Assembly (NCBI GenBank): GCA_025642075.2
Contig: JAODUO010000585.1
Span: 187,501 to 251,500 of the forward strand
Reading direction: 5' to 3'
From: Ridgeia piscesae
Lineage: Eukaryota > Annelida > Polychaeta > Sabellida > Siboglinidae
Length of the DNA stretch: 64,000 nt
This document shows positions 52,591-64,000 of this stretch, piece by piece. A program made the position numbers and the translations under genes. A model generated the notes under the pieces. It was not told the origin of the DNA. It saw nothing but the letters and a program-made list of their open reading frames with translations, and did no database searches. Position 1 is the first letter of the stretch, and each line of letters begins with the position of its first letter.

Positions 52591-52716
52591 ATCACGAATT
52601 ATGTCGTTGATGGCGATGTCGTTTATGGCGATGTACCAAATACTCGCGTTGAACTTCTTAACCCACTAGACAGTGTCGGAGAACTGACCCCGCGACCTGA
52701 GTCACACAGACAGTGA
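52591..52716 (+). CDS. RAD51D: RAD51D-like, exon 6 (C-terminus, shortened)
   Basis: After TTACTGTTGCAG, phase 0, the frame reads ITNYVVDGDVVYGDVPNTRV, then ELLNPLDSVGELTPRPESHRQ and TGA. VPVL-ITN continues exactly like vertebrate AVVVTNHITRD, and VPNTRVELL resembles VPSTRILL. The conserved segment between them (with the ALGxxW motif) is missing, and the protein stops about 40-70 residues earlier than human RAD51D. Either a lineage-specific short C-terminus, decay, or a misassembled exon. A possible polyadenylation signal AATAAA is at 53138. Confidence 0.75.
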   Translation: MTNYVVDGDVVYGDVPNTRVELLNPLDSVGELTPRPESHRQ

Positions 52717-55700
52717 CCACCAGAGACATGCTGTCCTACTCAAGAGTGACCGACTTCAGACCAATGTGTCCACGACATTTGTCATATGCAGTGCCATGTA
52801 TTGCTTCAGCTATGCACATTCTTTATATACAAACTCTCTACGCAAATGTTTGTTGAAGTTGTTATTGTAACTTTTTGAAAATTATTGCAGTTAGATACCT
52901 ACATGTCATTTTATCCTAGTTTTACTTGTCTTGTTTTGCTTTCAACAAACAATAATGTATACAAATACACTTATTTCAGATACAAAATAACATATGATTG
53001 GTACTTGCACATAAATAGCCTCTAAAAGGTAAATATGTTAAACAATGAGTAGATAAAATTAAATAAGGTTATAAGTTAGATAAGTGTAAAAGTCTAGTAG
53101 AATAGATAAAATAATGAGCAATATATCTGATTGTAAAATAAATATGCAATTTATACATGTAGATAAACACAATTTGAAAAAATTGAATTGATAAAATGAA
53201 TAATAATAATACAATTTATTTGTATAGCAAATGAATAAATTTAAAAGTTGTATAAACAAAATTAATAATTTAAAAAATTTGAACACACAGCATCAGGAAC
53301 ACAGAGTAAATAACATGTACACGTTGCAACATGTCAAATCCTGAGGATGCAGGGTTTTTCCCAAAGGATGACCTTGTCCATAAATATCCCAATTAAGTTG
53401 CAGATTATCCGGGATCTGTCCGATGTAGTTGCCAGCTGGTGTATAAAATTTTTGTACCCTAAGCAATTAAGTGGCATCTAGGGGAAGTAGGGGCATGTCC
53501 GCACTCGGAGACATGTCCACACACCCTATTATTTGCGCATCGCGTAATATCTGGTTAGTGGAATCATGCTAAGCGGCAAAGTCTAACTCCCAAATCAACC
53601 ATTTGCATATACTTTTTGATAGAAGTGAATAAGTAAAAAGTTATGACATAAAATGTTATTTTCGTAAAAACTGATGTAATTTTACTCATATGCTGTTATG
53701 TGTATTACATTAACTATAAGACATGCATTGACATTTTCTTTCATAATTTCAAATTGTATTTTTATGATGTGTGAAATAAAGGATACTTTCATAACCAACA
53801 TTTTCACACAATTCAGAATTGTTCACATGTTGGATGCTTGGGGCATGTTCGCACAGGCCTGTGCGGTCATACCCCACCCGCTGTGCAGACGTATTTCGTG
53901 CGTCAGTGCCTATAATATTATGTAGTCTACTTAGATACATTTTTAGATACTTCAGTTGCTTACCACAAATATTATAGGAAACATTGATGTGATATAGTAT
54001 AATATTAAACTGTTGTAATATTATCACACTTATTTTATATATTTTCATCGCTTCATCAATGTGCAATAGGCTATACATGTATCGTGTTGGCCTCACATTT
54101 TCCACGTTGTGTATAATTAGGTCCGTTAAATAAATAAAGCTTAATTGATCATTGCTCATAGACAAAAAACAAGATGACAAATGATATATAATCTATAAAA
54201 TAGAACTTTGCCCGTATACGTTAGTCCATACAAAGCCATGTTCACACAGCCGACAAACTGAGTTTTGAATTTGACTGTTTTTTGATGATTTTTGATTTGA
54301 TGCTGTTTTAGCTAGAAAGCATCAGACAAGCTGGGTTGCAAATTTTGACTTTCCCCTGTTACAAATCCATGCTGTTATTTGCTTTGACTCTCAAAGAGGA
54401 TTAAACATTTGTGTTCTCTGGTGTTTCTTGTAAGTTTTTTTAAGTAATGCACGTGCCTGTAGCCATAACATACCAATACATATTATTACTGCAGTTACTA
54501 GTCAGCTCTGTGAGACCAACTGTTGCTTCGCTATTCCTGGGGCATAACCGCGCACAGTATGAAGCAGTTGTAACCAAAGCTATATAATAATATAAAAACT
54601 TGTGATTGACATTAGCAGTCTGCATCCACCAGGAGGAGCTACTGTGCAATGTCTTGCGACTTATCAACCTGTGACCCAGGGATGGCAAAGTTGGTGCAAA
54701 GACACTAGACAATTGCATTGCCTTTGTAAAACAGTTAAACAGTAAATATTTGATCAGAGGTATTGTGAAAGCATGTTATGTAGCATAAAATATATATTTA
54801 TTAAATCTCTTAATGTGTTTAATGTTAACCTTTATCTGTTTAATTTGAATGTTTGGGAAGTTATCATTATCATTATGTATACACTACTTTTGGAGGGGAA
54901 TTTAATGTAGCTTTAGAGTTAACGGTGATAAACATGTCACGTGACTTGCCTGAATCCGATATACTGCATCCACAATTGTTTTGAATATGCTGAACAACAT
55001 TTTCGTAACAAGACAACAGCCACAACTTATTTGAAAATATATATTTCAATAAACATTCAAATTTATATAATAATTATTTATACTGTGTAATGTTGCTTTA
55101 TGATAAAATGGTAACATTTTGGATGTGTACTGTAACTTCCAGTTTGATGTGTTCCTTCCTGTTCTCCTATAGCTGCTTCATATTTGTGTACATAATAATT
55201 ATGTCAGTATGTTTTTCTTAAATTTATTCAACATTAAAGACAGACAAACTACAACTATCCATGAAGACAAACTACAACGATACATACCCATATGCATGGA
55301 ATAGACAAGAGTTTGTTGTGGGTATCTGCATCAGGGTTATCAACAAATCTGTGTCAGGTGTTTTGGCAACTTCTTGGTGGTACATCTGAATAGGGTGAGG
55401 AAGTCTTGGGCAATGTATCTGCTTATCGCACTCATGGATGATGACCCAGCTAAGTCTCTTCCCTGATGCACAACAAGAAAGGATAGAGTAAGCATGAGTT
55501 ACATCTTGCAGCAAATGGTGAGTGATGTTAACTAAGATGCAGCACTTGTGTATTTTAATGTGCCACCTTTGGAGTGTTGTAAGTGTATCTCCTCCAAGGT
55601 GCCAAGGTCCTCTTGCCTTTTTCTGTAGTCTGATCTACCTTTGTTTTTCTAGATTTATTCTTCAATATGACATACTTGACTGCTGACCTCCAGTAACCGA

Positions 55701-57204
55701 TGCCCTTGAATTGTTAGATAATCAGTGAATATAACGTAGCATTCAGTGATACAACCATGCATGCACATTGCACATGTCACTGCCTTACTGGTGTGTTGTC
55801 TGCAGGTGTTGGTTCTCGTGATGGTTGCTCTATTGTCGTACAATATCAAGCCGAGATCAGTCACCTGCAAACCATGCTTAACCGCACAAAAGGATGAGTG
55901 GAAGAAATTGAAAGGAAAAAGTTTAATATGAATTAAGCATTTATTTAGAATATACACTATGGTGAATGCAACACATGAATTATAAAATTGTATAAGTAAG
56001 ACATGAATGGTAATTTTCATTTATCTAAATAGCAGATCTCTATTCATTATAGGAAAGTGTGTGCGGGTGTGTGTGTGTGTGTATATATATAAATAGCACG
56101 TGAACATTCACAGCAGAGAGATTAGAGAATAAATATAAAACGAATAGTAATATGTTACGCTTGATCTAATTTCTTAGTTACTCTATGCTACATACAAATA
56201 AAAAATATCCATATAAATGAAACCATTATCATACATTCTTAAATCCCCTCCACCTTTATAGATATATAACTGATCTATGTATAAATTCTAACTTCACTAC
56301 ACCTGCCAACTCTTCTAGCTGTCCAGATATGCATTTATTTATGGGATCTAGACTGCCTTAGGTATGGAACATAGCATTAATGTTGTACTTTTACACACAA
56401 AAACCTATATTACTACAGTTACTACTCAACCCCTGGCACATATACATATTGTGCACAGATGGGAAAATAATATGTAATAGGTACATTAGACGTCACATGG
56501 TGCACACCATGGTATCAAGCAGCCGCTACACATATGTTATACACTTTTCTGAGTTAAGTTGCCAACATTTTTCTCTGGTCACTTCAACATGTCTTCTTTA
56601 GGTGACATAAAATATATACTTGTAGGAACAGAGAGAGGGGGAGCGAGGGAGAATGGAAGAGAGAAGCAAAGAGAGAGGGAGGGAGAGTGAGGGAGTGAGA
56701 GAAAATCCCTGAAAGCACATAACCAGCATCAATAGATCAGGAATACAATATAATTTGACCGCAAGTTAAAATCTAATAATTTGGTTAACACAATGTGGAT
56801 GGGCATAAAGATATGAATTTTGTTATGATATTTGCACCGAAAAACAAGTTTTATTTGTTCACAAATTTATTTTTCACCTAGATATCAGTATACATAAATA
56901 CATAGTAAACTGTAAATTTTATTATCTCAGTCTATAGCAATAAACAATATAAAGAGAAAATATGCTCACAGGCGATACATAAAACACTGGACATAGTTTA
57001 TCACATTACAATGTTGTTGCTTGTCACATCAACTGCAGGAAGTAGTGAATGACCTGTGACAGGTCATATTACCGAGGGTTGACACGGTATCTCAATAAAG
57101 CAGACATTTTGAAGTATGCTGTGCAAAGTGTGGACACACAACTTGTAACCACTCACAAACACTATGTCAGTAGACAGTTCATTAGAATAAAAACATGTCA
57201 ACTA
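52717..57204. other. Long AT-rich intergenic stretch, no gene recognised
   Basis: 4.5 kb. It includes three loosely similar GGGGCATGTCCGCAC-type segments (about 53485, 53840 and 54540) that hint at an old repeat, and a purine-rich GA block (56630-56705). Minus-strand frames at 53749-54180, 55272-55514 and 55655-56020 have no recognised domain. No missing RAD51D exon was found here. Confidence 0.4.
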
Positions 57205-57405
57205 AATAAAACAGCCCAACAAAATAAAATTAGCTCACCAGAATACAGATGGCCCACTAAAATTAATATAACCCACCAAAATATATATACAGCCCACCAG
57301 AACAAAGATAGCCCACCAGAATAAAAATAACCCAACATAATTTTTATTAAGTCCACTAGAATAAAGATAGCCCACCAGAATTTAGGCAACCCACTGGATC
57401 TCGCA
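57205..57405. repeat. Degenerate 18-20-bp minisatellite
   Basis: About ten diverged copies around GCCCACCAGAATAAAGAT, with variable AT-rich ends. Old and not homogenised, in contrast to the large arrays. Confidence 0.8.
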
Positions 57406-57875
57406 TCAAGTTGGTTTACAACATTAGCTAACATATGTGTAACCACATGGGCAACAGCGAAACCTTACTGAGCCATCGAGACTCTACAAATTCACTTAAT
57501 GTGTAAATTAAACAGACACTGTACAATGTCATCCATTCTGTGATAAATGACTCCTACATGCAAAGTAATACTTTTAACAAACTGCAAGACAATCATATAT
57601 TTCACATGAATGTTTATACAGTTGTATGTTAAATGAATGTTTAATTTTAACTGTGCACGTCCTATAAGACATTTGAGTCAAGCAGCAGCATGGTGAGAAC
57701 AACATCTCTCTGCTTGCCAGTATCAGCAGTACTCCACAACCATTAACTTTCAGAAAGACTCATATCTGTGACATTTTCAAAACCAATGTCCCTCACAACT
57801 GCTGTTAGCAATATAACTTTGGTTGTATTATTCAAACCATATCTCATCCCATGGCCAGTTGAACACAGTGCAATC
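57406..57875. other. Spacer
   Basis: AT-rich unique sequence; nothing recognised. Confidence 0.4.
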
Positions 57876-57879
57876 AGAC

Positions 57880-58591
<712 letters not shown>

Positions 58592-58850
58592 GGAGAGCCC
58601 TGTTAGGAATCCATGCCCGTAATGGAGGATAATGTTTTTAGAACTGATGTGTTACCACAAATGGCTAAGAACAATGTGCTCCATCACTTTGCATAGAATA
58701 CATGTTAATGAAATTGGCTTGTATTTAGCAGGATTGCTTTTATTGCCTTTTTGTATATTGGTAATAGCTGTGGTCCAGGCTTATGGGAATTTGTCGGTGG
58801 TGTATGATGGCACTAGGAAAAGCGATAAATTACTTAATGTCAATCTTGTC
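58592..58850 (-). pseudogene. LINE reverse transcriptase fragment (5' part of RT)
   Basis: Minus-strand translation gives QAWTTAITNIQKGNKSNPAK, YKPISLTCILCKVMEHIVLS, HLW, a stop, HISSKNII and HGFLTGLSC. This is the start of the LINE polymerase domain (pattern KxGxxxxxxNYRPISL...KxxEHI...HGFRxGxS). It contains a stop and ends exactly where the CA/CGCA array begins, so the rest of the polymerase is missing. Confidence 0.8.
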
Positions 58851-58859
58851 AACAGCTAG

Positions 58860-59531
58860 TACCTTCGACCTAACCCTAACCCTGATTCCACATAAGAACA
58901 ACCAAAAATGGGCATTTGTATTTTGAGTGATGAGCAAGTAGCCATTGCCCAGATAATCGGGGAGGAACAAATTCGTGGTACTGAACTTGAAGTGTCATGT
59001 TCTAAAGCTCTTGGGGCACTTTTAGTACTACAATTTACACAGCATAGATAGGACCCACACATTTTATTTCCTATAGTTTTGTGTGGAATATTTCCTACAG
59101 TTGTCTAGAGAATATTTCTGATAAGAAATATCCTTCAGTTATATAATATATCTTAAAGAAATTTCCTACCTAATATTACTTATAAAAATATATAAATAGG
59201 CTTTTTTCTATAGGATATTTCCTGTAGACACTGTTCTGTTCGACATACTCATTAACATAGGGGCACACGTTGATCTTCATATATTTTATTATATCATAAC
59301 TGTATTTAAACACATTAATCATACATTAAATCAACTTTAATCAACAGTAATATCCAAACAGACTGAATGACCAAATAAAACAGATGCAAAGTGAAGTTTA
59401 TTGAGCATACATATACGTAAATGCAAGATATGAGAGTAATGACACATCATTTATCAAATGTTTGTGTGTATATATATATATATATAATATAACTACATAT
59501 TATTTATTTTAGTTATATATATATATAAATG

Positions 59532-59586
<55 letters not shown>

Positions 59587-59784
59587 GATAATATATATAT
59601 ATATATATGTGTGTGTAAAAATGATAATGGTAAACAATAATGTGCCTTGAATATTACATGTGCGTATAAAATGTATTAATATCATGCACAAACTATTGTA
59701 CATGGAATATTTATTTCTGTAATGAAATTCGTTCATTCATATAAACATGTATATTATAATACAATACAAACACAATTATATATT
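58860..59784. other. No gene; TA repeats
   Basis: It contains a short telomere-like CCTAACCCTAACCCT (58868-58882), AT-rich reiterations of TATTTCCTACAG-like words (59065-59235), and TA dinucleotide tracts (59467-59485, about 59511-59610). Confidence 0.6.
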
Positions 59785-60110
59785 AGGTAAGTTCTTACTC
59801 AGTGCAACATCCAATTATCAGGACTGCTCAAAGAGCTCTACACTTCACTCCCTGGATAACCTATTCAGTCAACCACCATCTTGCCTTCTCTGGGAAGAAT
59901 CCAGCCACGTTGCAGTTAATGCATGAAGACTATTCATACACAACTATCCACCTCTGTCCCTAACCAGTGTTCATTCACACAGCGGAGTAGACTGGAGCAA
60001 TCTAGAGTGGAAATAACTAGCCCAAGGCTTGATACAGCAGCACAGGTTTTGAATCCAGGTGTCCTTAGTCTAGAGTCTGAAGCTCTAGCCACTGTCCACT
60101 ATTGTATATA
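59785..60110 (-). mobile_element. tRNA-derived SINE, copy 3 (near full length)
   Basis: On the minus strand a tRNA-like head (A-box CAGTGGCTAGAGCTTCAG near 60095, B-box GGATTCAAAACC near 60050) is followed by a body with GGTTAGGGACAGAGGTGG and CTTCCCAGAGAAGGC, and a tail with AGTGTAGAGCTCTTTGAGC and GTAAGAACTTACC. The body matches copy 1 and the tail matches copy 2. This is the best guide to the whole element, about 325 bp. Confidence 0.8.
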
Positions 60111-61210
60111 AGACATACAACAAATTGACTACCCTAGGGCAGTGAGCATACAGAACGTCTAGAGATGATTTAATAAATGCTCATGTACACTGATAAGCTG
60201 TTCTCTGAAATAGCAGACTACCTGTCACAATGACATTCACAACTGGAATAGGACAAGGAAAACATTGCTGGAGATATTAAATATAATATTACTGCTAGAA
60301 TTAAATTATAACGTAAATTATGTTAAATTATACATCAATTGACAACTGTGTAGAAAACTAGTCAAAGGTAGTGACAGCTGTTTTACTTACATAGGCATTG
60401 GAACCTTCATAATGGGTTTAGACACACTATTTGTGGACTCTGCACACCTTCAAGAAGTTGTTTTTAGGCACTGGGACCTTTATAATGAGGGTCTGAGCCC
60501 AATATATGTGGACTGTTGGCACAGCCACAACATTGGTTTATTGGTGAGCATTTTGGGGTGTTGAGATTATAGCTGAACAACCCCTCCCCTTTTCCAATGT
60601 CAATGACTTGATAGTTGATTTTGATCATAGTATATAAAATAGGTACATGGTATTTTGTAAACAGGCACACCCTGGCATGAGTAACAAACATTGCCAGTCT
60701 TGTAAACAATTATTGGTAATTTTTATAAAAACAATTGTAAAATATCATAATACTTTATTCTATTAGAACCATTCAATATCATATGAGTACTTGAATTCCA
60801 AAAGGATTCCACTTGTTTTGGTTTTCATTTTTGGCTTTGACCCAAATGACTATAAAGTAAACATAATTCCATCTATAAATCTGTGAAATATCAACACACA
60901 CAGATGCCCTCAGTGCTAAAAAGCTGGGGTCACTTAGAGGCACCCATTCCCCTGACGTCACGTGACTAGCTGGTTGCTTTGCGACATGCAAATAACCACA
61001 AATATAAATTTTATGTAGGCTTAATGACACGAATTTGCAACCAACACATACATCCATTGTATCTGGCATATAATCTAACAAGGTATTAAATTCTATATAC
61101 ACAAAGAAATGACTTAATGAATGGGTAACTACCAGTGGACCAAATCTCACTAGTGTCAGTCACTTAATGTCAATTAAACTAATCACACATTTTAAATGAT
61201 TTACCACACA
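60111..61210. other. No gene recognised; one diverged direct repeat
   Basis: 60393-60450 and 60467-60530 are diverged copies (GGCATTGGAACCTTCATAAT against GGCACTGGGACCTTTATAAT). The minus-strand frame 60779-61150 has no recognised domain. Confidence 0.5.
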
Positions 61211-61212
61211 TA

Positions 61213-61616
61213 TCAACCACTATCCATTTTACCGACACGTATAACAAGCGTGCAGTTTCTCACATGTGTAAGTACTTTGTGTTGTTTCAAAGAAATGTAC
61301 AGTTTCTTGCCAGTGAGAGTAATTTTGTGACATTTCAGAAAACATGAATATTTGAGTGACTTTCCACATGTGTCACAGCTGTATCGTTTCTCATCACAGT
61401 GAGTCATTTCATGACTTCAGATTATGAGAAATTTCGAATGACTTTCCATGTTTTATATATGTAGTTTCAAGTATAAATAATTTTGTTTGAGAGCACCTGA
61501 AAGTGTGAACAATTTTCCAGACGTGTCACAAGTGAATGATTTTTCAACTGTGTGAGTCAATTCATAATAGGTCAAAATACTTAATTTGATGAAGCATTTT
61601 CTACTGTAGTAAAAGT
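61213..61616 (-). pseudogene. Eroded C2H2 zinc-finger repeats downstream of the ZNF gene
   Basis: Minus-strand translation after the ZNF stop gives pieces such as ELTHTVEKSFTCDTSGKLF, SGALK, MTHCDEKRYSCDTCGKSLKY and LKCHKITLTGKK, broken by stops and frameshifts. They follow the linker-and-finger pattern, with missing Cys or His. The ancestral finger array therefore extended further than the present ORF. Confidence 0.8.
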
Positions 61617-63659
61617 TTACCGTTTCACTCCAATGTGTGTCATTTCATGAGTTTTCAAAGTATGCGACAGAATAAATGACTTTCCACATGTTTCACATTT
61701 GAATGGTTTCTCACCTGTGTGAGTCATTTTATGATAGTTTAAACCACTTAAATTTATATATGACTTTCCACATGTATTACAAATGCATGGTTTCTCACCT
61801 GTGTGAATCTTTTTATGACGTTTCAGAGTAAACAGCTTTATGAATGACTTTCCACAGTTATCACATGTGTAAGGTTTCTCACCTGTGTGAGTCAATTCAT
61901 GATATTTCAGAGAAGCCAAATGTACAAAAGATTTTCCACATTTATCACAGATGTATGGTTTCTCACCAGTGTGAGTCAATTCATGATATTTCAGAGCAGC
62001 TGACTGTGTATAACCCTTTCCACATGTATTACAAATGCATGGTTTCTCACCTGTATGAGTAATTTTGTGAGCATTCAGAGATTTCAACTGTATGAATGAC
62101 TTTCCGCATGTGTCACAAGTATATGTTTTCTCACCAGTGTGAGCCATTTTGTGTTGTTTCAGAGTTTTCAACTGTCTGAATGATTTTCCACATATGTTAC
62201 AAATGTGATGTTTCAGGGCACCAGAAAGTGTGGGTGACTTTCCACATGTATCAGAAGTGTACGGTTTCTTGCCAGTGTGACTTATTTTGTGACATTTGAG
62301 AGTTTTCAAATCTCTGAATGACTGTTTACATATGCTACAAATGTACGGTTTCTCACTATTGTGAATCATTTCATGACGTTTCAGAGTATGCAACCGTCCA
62401 AATGACATTCCACATGTATTACAAATGTGTGGTGTCTCACCAGTGTGTGTCATTCTATGTCGTTTCAGAGTATACAACTTTATGAATGACTTTCCACATA
62501 TATTACAAATGTGTGCCTTCTCTCCTGTGTGTGTCTTTTCATGATATTTCAGGTCAGCCGCATATACAAAAGACCTTCCACATGTATCACAAATGTATGG
62601 TCTCTTGCCAGTATGAATTATTGCATGATTTTTCAAATTGTTCAACTGTCTGAATGACTTTCCACATGCCTCACAAATGTATGGTTTCTCTTCTCTGTGA
62701 GTGATTTTGTGTTGTTTCAGATGTTTCAGCTGTGCGAATGAATTACCACATATGTTGCAAATGTATGGTTTCTCACCTGTGTGAATCATTTTGTGATGTT
62801 TCAGAGTACACACCTTTATGAATGACTTCCCACAAGTGTCACAAGTGTGTGGTTTTTCTCCTGAGTGGATCATTTTATGATATTTCAGGTACGACGAATA
62901 TATGAAAGACTTGCCACATGTGTCACAACTGTGCGGTTTCTCACTTGTGTGAGTTCGTTTGTGTAGTTTCAGGTTTTTCAACCGTTTAAATGACTTTCCA
63001 CATGTATCGCAAGTATATGGGTTTTCATTAATTCGAGTCATTTCATTTGCAGGAACTGGGTTACTTCTCGTTGTCAGTAATAATTGGAGGATGTGTTTGT
63101 TACTGTTGCATTGCTCAACCTGGTCAACGTTTTCACTGCATCCTTCGTCTGAGACACTGTGAGTGGGTTCAGCTTTGACCTCTTTCAACACGCCCGCCTC
63201 ACACACGATCCAAATTCTCGTCTCTTCCCTATCACCGTCGCATTCATCAGGGTCTGTCATTTCTTGTTTCACTTTGATCGGTTCATTATCAATGTGTATA
63301 CACAGTGGCAGCTGGTCTACATCGTTGAATTGCAGAATATCTTCCTGGTTGCTTGTTTCAATTTCAGTCCTATTCACAGTGTCCAGGCCTGTCTTCAGTT
63401 GAACATCAACATTGCACATTTGCCCACTGCAAACACCATCTTCATGCTCGACTTTTACTTGCTCGGTGTCAACTTTTCGACTTCGCACAGATTCATTGTC
63501 ATCAGAACAACATATCTGAACGTCAGGATAACTTCCACAAGTTGTAGAGATTCTGTCTTGAGTGAAGTCTGATTCAGTGAGCTGAGAGTCTTCTTGAGTT
63601 GTGTTGTAGACTGGTAAGTCGATCTCTGCACCTGCATCTTGTTGATCTCCGTTGTCCAT
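61617..63659 (-). CDS. C2H2 zinc-finger protein with 16 good fingers and 3 SUMO-like sites
   Basis: A 680-residue likely nuclear DNA-binding transcription factor. The N-terminal 212 residues are acidic, with no KRAB, ZAD, BTB or SCAN domain visible, and hold three psi-K-x-E sumoylation consensus sites (VKVE, VKQE, VKAE). From about residue 213 come tandem fingers of pattern CxxC-x12-HxxxH joined by TGEKP-type linkers: 16 complete and one decayed (the tenth, YTSDTCGKSPTLSGALKHH: first Cys is Ser and its end is deleted). The last finger ends HIGVKR and stop. The start ATG (63657-63659) has A at -3 and G at +4. A good acceptor (TTTTATTTCTAG) ends at about 63670, so the whole coding region is in one exon preceded by a non-coding exon outside or near the window edge. 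Target DNA and orthologue are unknown. Confidence 0.93.
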   Translation of the reverse strand: MDNGDQQDAGAEIDLPVYNTTQEDSQLTESDFTQDRISTTCGSYPDVQICCSDDNESVRSRKVDTEQVKVEHEDGVCSGQMCNVDVQLKTGLDTVNRTEIETSNQEDILQFNDVDQLPLCIHIDNEPIKVKQEMTDPDECDGDREETRIWIVCEAGVLKEVKAEPTHSVSDEGCSENVDQVEQCNSNKHILQLLLTTRSNPVPANEMTRINENPYTCDTCGKSFKRLKNLKLHKRTHTSEKPHSCDTCGKSFIYSSYLKYHKMIHSGEKPHTCDTCGKSFIKVCTLKHHKMIHTGEKPYICNICGNSFAQLKHLKQHKITHREEKPYICEACGKSFRQLNNLKNHAIIHTGKRPYICDTCGRSFVYAADLKYHEKTHTGEKAHICNICGKSFIKLYTLKRHRMTHTGETPHICNTCGMSFGRLHTLKRHEMIHNSEKPYICSICKQSFRDLKTLKCHKISHTGKKPYTSDTCGKSPTLSGALKHHICNICGKSFRQLKTLKQHKMAHTGEKTYTCDTCGKSFIQLKSLNAHKITHTGEKPCICNTCGKGYTQSAALKYHELTHTGEKPYICDKCGKSFVHLASLKYHELTHTGEKPYTCDNCGKSFIKLFTLKRHKKIHTGEKPCICNTCGKSYINLSGLNYHKMTHTGEKPFKCETCGKSFILSHTLKTHEMTHIGVKR

Positions 63660-63670
63660 TTTGTTTGACT

Positions 63671-64000
63671 AGAAATAAAACATACAGATAAAGGTATTAT
63701 GTAAATTGAATTAGTAGTAGTTGTGTTATATCTGGGAAATCCATTTTTCAATTTTGAATACAAATAGAATCACTCAACATTATTATGTGTACTTAACATA
63801 TATGGGTACATTGAGAAGTATGTACCTGGTAAATGCAGATAGAAATACTCTTAATCAGTTCATATATAAGTACAAATATATTTCTGAGTCGGCAGTGATT
63901 AATAACACAATTCAAATTAAATATATGCATAACATGAACTAATTATATAGATAAGATTACTTTGAAATGGGGCAATAAGCCGCAATATGCCCTGAAGTCC
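63671..64000 (-). other. Intron / 5' flank of the zinc-finger gene
   Basis: AT-rich sequence upstream of the acceptor; no further exon recognised before the window end. Confidence 0.5.

Noticed and set aside
54480..54720. Possible further RAD51D exon (reads ...VQCLATYQPVTQGWQSW...)
   Set aside because: The faint likeness to the family's C-terminal CLAKSSRQPTGFQ block is not supported by splice phase, and exon 6 already ends in a stop.
58868..58882. Telomeric repeat CCTAACCCTAACCCT
   Set aside because: Only two and a half units; too short to call an interstitial telomere.
63159..63572. 137-codon + strand ORF opposite the zinc-finger N-terminus
   Set aside because: A shadow frame; the minus-strand reading has clear fingers and a good start.

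Overview
This window is AT-rich metazoan nuclear DNA. It has spliced genes with long introns, a C2H2 zinc-finger gene, LINE and Penelope-like retroelement fragments, tRNA-derived SINEs, a foldback element, and a very heavy load of tandem repeats. An NPF/NPY-type receptor together with Penelope GIY-YIG remains suggests an invertebrate, most plausibly a lophotrochozoan such as a mollusc. The species and phylum cannot be fixed from the sequence alone.

Three host genes can be supported. (1) A neuropeptide F/Y receptor-like GPCR on the + strand has two coding exons (22593-23147 and 25980-26802) joined by a 2.8 kb phase-0 intron directly after the DRF motif. A one-base insertion near 26170 breaks the second exon. 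(2) A RAD51D homologue on the + strand is spread over 44562-52716 as six short exon pieces that no long open frame reveals. Most splice sites and exon lengths agree with vertebrate RAD51D, but the exons for the Walker A region are not present where they should be, and the C-terminus is short. (3) A 680-residue C2H2 zinc-finger protein lies on the - strand (61617-63659), with one decayed finger inside and eroded fingers after its stop codon.

Layout: 1-420, G-rich 20-bp minisatellite; 2.88-4.83 kb, long TG/CA tracts; 4.84-6.19 kb, dead LINE reverse transcriptase (- strand); 8.78-9.92 kb, GA/TA/CCAG simple repeats; 9.9-14.2 kb, no clear gene; 14.2-14.9 kb, simple repeats; 15.15-19.05 kb, 31-bp array; 19.24-20.39 kb, 50-bp array; 21.3-21.9 kb, simple repeats and a 299-bp tandem duplication; 22.5-26.8 kb, receptor gene with a foldback element and SINEs in its intron; 27.2-28.5 kb, small repeats; 29.0-32.69 kb, 56-bp array; 32.73-33.25 kb, Penelope-like remnant bounded by inverted repeats; 35.0-37.0 kb, hairpin, SINE tails and small arrays; 38.45-39.15 kb, LINE 3' end with a decamer tail; 42.0-42.7 kb, 20-bp repeat with 100-bp higher-order structure; 44.3-52.7 kb, RAD51D-like gene with a 30-bp array in its last intron; 57.2-58.6 kb, repeat arrays against a LINE fragment; 59.8-60.1 kb, SINE; 61.2-63.7 kb, zinc-finger gene.

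The three genes are functionally unrelated (neuropeptide signalling, homologous recombination, DNA binding) and show no sign of coordination. The main character of the window is repeat structure: about a quarter of it is tandem array, and many open reading frames across it are artefacts of stop-free repeat units.
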